A DNA stretch of 64,000 bases, taken from Triatoma infestans (taxonomy: Eukaryota; Arthropoda; Insecta; Hemiptera; Reduviidae). The DNA is taken from contig JAAEAF010000104.1 of assembly GCA_011037195.1 (NCBI GenBank), forward strand, positions 398,001 to 462,000. Reading direction: 5' to 3'. The translations under genes and the position numbers were made by a program. Below the pieces are notes generated by a model that worked only from the letters and a program-made list of their open reading frames with translations, made no database searches and was not told the origin of the DNA. Below are positions 58,643-64,000 of this stretch, piece after piece; position 1 is the stretch's first letter; the number at the start of each line of letters is the position of its first letter.

Positions 58643-60936
58643 TCTAGAATTCAATCATATATAGAGTAACACATTAATAACATTAAAACGATGAATGATA
58701 ATTTATTTATTTATTTTGATTAGAAGTGCATATATCAGAGAGATAACACGGATTTGGATTTCATCTATGGAAAGTTTGATAACTGTGAAGATAATTAATA
58801 AGAAGCCATTAAAGTGATCACAACTTTGAGATTTGCATAAGATTTGGTATTTTTAGGGTTTCAAAAAGCGTCAGATGATTTCTTTAATTAAATAATAATA
58901 AATGCCCCGATTTTTTTTTCAAAATTGCGATAACTTTTCTAACTTCTGACTTCGAAGTACTAACTTCTGCTTTTTCGAATTCGACTAGCTGTTGCTAAAA
59001 AAAATTGTTAAAAAAACAAAAGTAAAGAAAAAATTGCAACCAAAAATAAAAGTTACCAAAAAATGAAATCAAATGAAAGGTAGCAGAATTTGTACTACAA
59101 TATGAATATTAATTTTTTTCTTAGGCTTTCAGAAAGAGGGATGGACAAGGAATAGGCCAAAATGCTTTTGTTAAGGAATCACTACTTTTAAGTGAGGAGC
59201 AATATATTTTCTTGCTAACAAAAAAACTAACTTATAAACAATTATCACAGATAAATCAATTACTATACTACCGTAGATAACATTTTAAACTATGTACCAT
59301 CTTACGCAACTTTATAACTTATTTTATTTTTTAAATTATCAATTGGAACAGAAAAAAATGATATGACTAATTAAAATCTTATACTATTATTACATTACAA
59401 AGTTGACATTAAATTTAAACAAATATGAAACGTAAGCAGAATATGAACTGCAATATGAATACCGATCGATTTTTTCCTAGGCTCTCAGAAAGAGCGATGG
59501 GCAAGGAATGGTTTAAAATTGCTTTTGTTTACAAATCATTATTTTGTAAGTGAGGAAGCATTCGTTTTCTTACTAGTGTACTGGGAAAAGCATGATTTCT
59601 GGCTCACCTAGAAAGTAAAACGTAAAGTAACTTGACCTTGACAAGCGAACAGGTAGTTTGAGTCGAGGATAATTAGTTTTCCTTTAGTGGGAAGAAGCTT
59701 CAATGGCTTTGCTTTACTGTATTCTAACTTCAATAATTACTGAAGGAGAAAAGCTATTCTTAAAATGCTATAAGAATCTGAATGCATTAAGTGAAAGAAC
59801 ATTTCTAAGCTTTAGATGTTACTTTTTAACAATAAAAAATGTATCTGAGAAATAAAAAAAAAACTAGATATTTGAATAATACTTTTCACTTTGTTTTTTT
59901 AAGTAAATAATTTAGAGGGGAAATGCATCACCAACTTCATCAGCCTAAAAATTTCAATATAATCAGTACGGTAGGTGACGGAAATTTAGTGTTGAAATCA
60001 ACTCTATGATGTAAACTTGGTAGCTACACAATGATAATGGATGAGAAGCCGAAATCGTCAGAACCAACAAAATGAAGCATGATACGATGGATAAAATCAT
60101 AGACAAAACATTTCGGGTTGTAAAACAGACAAATTAAATTTAATAGCTGTGTAATTTAAAGAAATAAAATTCTGAAATTTAATAGGATAAAATGTAAGTT
60201 CTCTTTAAATTTTATAGAAAAATAGAAAACAAAAATCAAACTATATTTATAATTTTAGGGCAACATTTTGACTAAAATGTGTGTTAAAACGTAAAAAAGT
60301 TAATTCACAAAATAAATTACTTCCTAAATTTTATACCGGAAGAAACCGGTAAATCCTCGAAGGAAATAGTTGACACATGGTAAAAAATGTTGAATAATCA
60401 AAGCATAAACAACTGCATGACAATCTTTTGCCTAGAATTGCAGGGGTTGAAGCTTGCAAAAAAAATATATAAATATGTTTTAATCAATAAAAAAAAATAT
60501 AATGCTTATAATTTAACAGATATTAGTAAATCTGCAAAATAGAAAATAATATGAATGGAAACATGATTTACAGAATAATAAAGATTAAATAAAAAATTAC
60601 CTTAAAATATATAGATCTTTGAATTTCAAATAACTTTAGCATATCAGTACAGAAACGTCAGTTCTGTTCTTCCCGAACAAAACCACGTGAATGAATCAAC
60701 AGGTTGCTACCATTGGCTACTTTGTTTGTTTGTATATTGCAGGATACCTAAGGATAAATTGAAGTGGTGGGGTTATTACTTAGGGGAGGAGCAATTCTCA
60801 TTGATAATGCACGCTTGATAAAACAGGATTGGTTCTAACTGAAAGTATCGGTTACTATTTAAGATTTAAATTCCCCACTACTTTATCAATTAGTTAGCAG
60901 TTGATTCTTGTCCTTGCAGGTTATAGAGAAGTAATC
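58643..60936. promoter_or_regulatory. Divergent PPAT-PAICS intergenic region with E-box and CCAAT box
   Basis: These 2.3 kb lie between the two start codons. Most is AT-rich with no coding signal and includes a diverged direct repeat. The part nearest PAICS is less AT-rich and contains ACGTCA (60655-60660), a palindromic E-box CACGTG (60684-60689) and an inverted CCAAT box ATTGG (60712-60716), all within 290 bp of the PAICS ATG. CACGTG is the consensus Myc/Max site, and purine-synthesis genes are established Myc targets in animals. The PPAT start is about 2 kb from this cluster, so PPAT would need a 5' UTR intron to use it; TTCTAG directly before its ATG could be the acceptor. Sharing of the promoter is an inference. 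Confidence 0.5.
59075..59580. repeat. Diverged direct repeat (two units of about 150 bp, offset about 352 bp)
   Basis: The segment from about 59075 to 59220 (AGCAGAATTTGTACTACAAT, then CTTTCAGAAAGAGGGATGG and so on) recurs at about 59427-59580 with many substitutions (AGCAGAATATGAACTGCAAT, CTCTCAGAAAGAGCGATGG). Both copies lie in the PPAT-PAICS spacer. There is no coding frame; it is an old local duplication or two copies of an unrecognised element. Confidence 0.6.
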
Positions 60937-63900
60937 ATGTCTGTAGAAGGTATGATTTTGTTTATTTTATTGTACCTTAGAACATAAAATTTGTTGGTGG
61001 ACTGTATATTAAATTTGAAATAAATATGGTTTCATTTCTAATTTTTCAGATGTCTTAACTTAGTAGGAAAGTTGGCATTACAATGTTATTACTGCTACAT
61101 GTTTAATTTAAGTTAAAATCTGCTGATGTTCGGATTATTTATAAGGGCTAAACTTTATTATAATTTAATTAGGAAAACAATGAATTAGGTTTTAAAAGGC
61201 CTAAAATATTTGACAAATGTAAATAAATTGTGGGTTTTAAGTGATAAATTGCTCATAGTAATTGAAAAAGTGGCAGTCCCTTTCATAACTTAGCGTTTAA
61301 GATTTTTACCTGAATTAATATAGTAGCAACGGTATATCAATCTAGTTATGACAATCCGTACTGTTTGGTATCGTATTACAGAAAAGCAGTTGAGGAGGTA
61401 ATGAGCATTTGTCAAGTTCATAGCTTCATAAGATATTGGAAACCAAAGCTGAACTTAAAATACAATAGAAATTCATTAGAAGATACTTTTATTATAATTT
61501 TTCATCAGTTTATTACATTATATTTTGAAAGTTTACTGCTTATTTTTTTCAAATCTAGTGTCTAATTACTAACAGATTTTAACTTTACCTTCGAAAAACG
61601 AATCATTATTTGTTATATCAGTCATACATGGCAGGCTCTCAGGGTATCATTATCACTACCAAAACCTCTCAGTTGTTGTAGTGGTTGGAAAAAACCTCTC
61701 AGACCACAATGTGGCTACAAAAGAACAAAGAAAACAGCCAGACCGGTTTTAGAATAATACTCCACACTCCCTTCTACTAAGATTCCTAGTAATCTGAACA
61801 AATCTGACAACATAGCAAATAGCGTAAGACTTGATTACTGATAATATAGTTTCAATTGAATCAAGATCTCTTATTAGTTTCTGTTGAAACAATATCTTGT
61901 TAAGACATGCTGTTCTATCCAAAGATCCTAAACCCAATCTCCTCACAACTCAAACATAATATGTTTGATTTTGTATTTGTCATAATATGGATAATGATTC
62001 CCTCTACAATCTCTACAAAAAGGTCTGGCAAGAGACTCATTAGAGATGTCTCTTTGAACCATAGTGCCCAGTAAGGGACTAATCAGGTGTCTATGAGAAG
62101 GTCCGTGAGGAGCAAGCAATATCGCACTATTAGCCTATGATACCATCCAATCGAACATTGTTTTATTAAAGATTTTTTTCGTGATAGCTTGCTTCTTTTC
62201 GTGGTCATCGACCGGTTTCTGGTGTTCGCCCATCGTCAAGATGTATTGTCAAAACATTGTGATAACATAAACTTGCAAGAGCAAATTTAAATTATACTCC
62301 AATTCGCTCTATGTAAGTCTTTGTTATCACACTGTTTTGACAAAAATATCCCGAAGATCGGCGAACGCCCGAAACCGGTCGGTGACCAGAAAAGAAGCAG
62401 GTGTCACGGAAAATATCTCTGATGCTTACCAGTTCTGCGGACCCAACCACAACAACTTTGTTTTATTATTAATTCATACCAGTGTTGAAGGGGAGCCTTA
62501 TCAAAATAAAAAATATGGCGCAAATTTTGTTGTTGTTCAGTTGAATAGAAAAGTGGCTACCTCCAAAGAAGGGTGTCACACCAAAGTGGATTACACACCT
62601 GATCTGTATAGTCAGATATCATTCAGTTAATTCATTGGACCCACAGAATTGACATATTTATAAAAATGCCATTCCTATAGATTCCTTTCAGTATTTTTTT
62701 CCACCTGATGAAAAAAAGGGTATTAAAAACCTAATAAAATATTGTATTTGTAATACATAAGGAATGTATCTTACTATTTTATCACAATTTAAAGCTGCTT
62801 CGGTTGGAAATTAAAAGTTACAAATTATTTTTACTTCTTGTAAATTATATGTCTAATGTAAATATACAGTCTCCAAATTTGCCTTAATTCATTTTTCAAA
62901 TATTTTCGGGTGGGCCTCATTCGCTAGTGGGTCCCTAGTTAAAATGTTATCATTTAACCCTTTCGGTATCTAACGTTAATACCGCTACCAACAAGATTGT
63001 ATAGATCAATTGATCTGGGATTTCTAAGGTGCCATGCATTTTAATCAAAGTATAATGTAGATATTTATAAAAATGCCAATCTTTGAGTATATATGACCTG
63101 ACTTTTTTTTCTAGATCTTTCATTATCTTCCAAAATAAAACCGAAATTCTCATATGCAACATTCCAAGTTTACCACCCTTTTCAGGGTTCCCAATTTAGA
63201 TTAATTTACTCTACATTTTGATTAATTTTATGTATATATTTTGATAGATATTTGGCGCAGTGCTGGTAATTTTTACTTTTTTTTCCAAAATGAAACAGAC
63301 TGGCATGTAAATATCTGTGTCTCTATTTCCATATATATATAAATATAATGAAAAAATAAGATATTACACTGGTTTATTCAAGCGAAAATTCTCTGCTTTA
63401 TACAAATTGGTCCTTTTTCAAAGAAAACTTGGATTCAAGAAAATTTTAAGAAATTTTATCATGTAGCATATTTTTGTATTCGTTCAGAGTGATATAAGAT
63501 AGATCGGGAAAAACATACATCTGTTCATTTTTAGAACCATTAAAAAATTCTTCTATTTGCTTAGGGTACAAGCTCGGAAAGTTGGTTATTGAAGGGAAGA
63601 CAAAGAAAGTCTATAGCGTAGAAGGACATCCAAATGATGTTATACTAATTAGCAAGGACAGAATTACTGCTGGGGATGGTGTAAAAGCTCATGAATTGAA
63701 AGGAAAAGCTGCAATATCTACAGAAACAAATGCAAAAGTTTTTGCTTTATTAAATGCAGTAGGTAAGCAGGTTAATATCATTGTTAATAAATTATTGTAT
63801 TATAAATATATATTTGGCACCAAATATATTTAACTCTCTCTGTTTCAGGGTTAAAGACTTCGTTTGTAAAAACTGTAGGTGAAACAGCTTTTCTTGCAAA

Positions 63901-64000
63901 AAAATGTGAAATGATTCCCATTGAGTGGGTTACTCGAAGACTTGCCACAGGTTCTTTTCTCAAACGAAATCCTGGGGTGCCTGAAGGTTTTCGCTTCAAC
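60937..64000 (+). CDS. PAICS: PAICS, SAICAR synthetase / AIR carboxylase (5' part: exons 1, 2 and partial 3)
   Basis: The animal bifunctional enzyme carboxylates AIR and joins the product to aspartate (purine steps 6 and 7). Exon 1 is 60937-60949 (ATG TCT GTA GAA G), exon 2 is 63565-63762, and exon 3 starts at 63849 and runs off the window. Phases match (1, 1), and 121 codons are visible, all in the SAICAR-synthetase domain. Diagnostic stretches are [14 protein letters not shown] (nucleotide-binding strand), [47 protein letters not shown] and [15 protein letters not shown]; the last two are near-identical to other animals. Exon 1 encodes only four and a third residues but carries a good ATG, an intact donor and the right phase. 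The carboxylase domain must lie downstream. Intron 1 (60950-63564) holds a fold-back element. Confidence 0.95.
60950..62168 (+). other. First part of PAICS intron 1
   Basis: AT-rich intron with no recognised element before the fold-back. No internal exon is needed because exon 1 and exon 2 join in frame. Confidence 0.5.
62169..62460. repeat. Fold-back element, largest copy (PAICS intron 1)
   Basis: The left arm (about 62180-62270: GTGATAGCTTGCTTCTTTTC, ATCGACCGGTTTCTGG, ATTGTCAAAACATTGTGATAAC) and right arm (about 62320-62412: GTTATCACACTGTTTTGACA, CGCCCGAAACCGGTCGGTGA, AAAAGAAGCAGGTGTCAC) are inverted relative to each other over some 90 bp, around a 55-60-bp spacer. The tail GATGCTTACCAGTTCTGCGG is shared with the other copies. 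Confidence 0.85.

Noticed and set aside
1..64000. CRISPR arrays, operons, prophage or novel defence systems
   Set aside because: No regularly spaced repeats or gene clusters of that type; the window is eukaryotic.

Overview
This is an AT-rich animal nuclear window, most likely from an arthropod. The genes have many short exons with GT-AG splice sites, the proteins are typically metazoan, and introns and intergenic DNA are full of decayed transposable elements (Helitron, Tc1/mariner, hAT-like, PIF/Harbinger-like, several LINE clades, LTR fragments, tRNA-derived SINEs). There are no bacterial-style operons, CRISPR arrays or prophages. The exact taxon cannot be read from the sequence.

Layout. 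About 1-17.6 kb is gene-poor and holds only mobile-element debris: a PIF/Harbinger-like element (1253-2052), an end-to-end Helitron with a broken helicase (2325-4388), LTR-element gag and integrase fragments (about 4.5-8.2 kb), and a nested hAT-like / fold-back / Tc1 composite (10101-11640). From 17680 to 38116 the minus strand carries a complete 22-exon Gemin5 gene (1365 codons read). It is head-to-head, 389 bp apart, with a plus-strand 9-exon gene for mitochondrial Xaa-Pro aminopeptidase 3 (38506-43472, 506 aa) that uses one GC-AG intron. A repeat-rich spacer follows (43.5-48.4 kb). Then comes a complete 9-exon minus-strand PPAT gene (48476-58642, 496 aa; first step of de novo purine synthesis). 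It is head-to-head with plus-strand PAICS (60937 to beyond the window end), which encodes the bifunctional enzyme for steps 6 and 7.

How the genes fit together. PPAT and PAICS belong to the same pathway and are divergent, as in vertebrates; a CACGTG E-box and an inverted CCAAT box lie just upstream of PAICS. Gemin5 (snRNP assembly) and XPNPEP3 (mitochondrial proline peptidase) share a short intergenic promoter but no known pathway. All exon boundaries below were read by hand from splice sites and reading phase. Every internal junction keeps frame, which supports intact genes.

I found no convincing new biological system. The most interesting items are the divergent purine-gene pair, the layered composite transposon whose internal junction recurs 3.2 kb away, a SINE inserted in a Tc1 gene with a visible target-site duplication, a family of fold-back elements, and the GC-AG intron.
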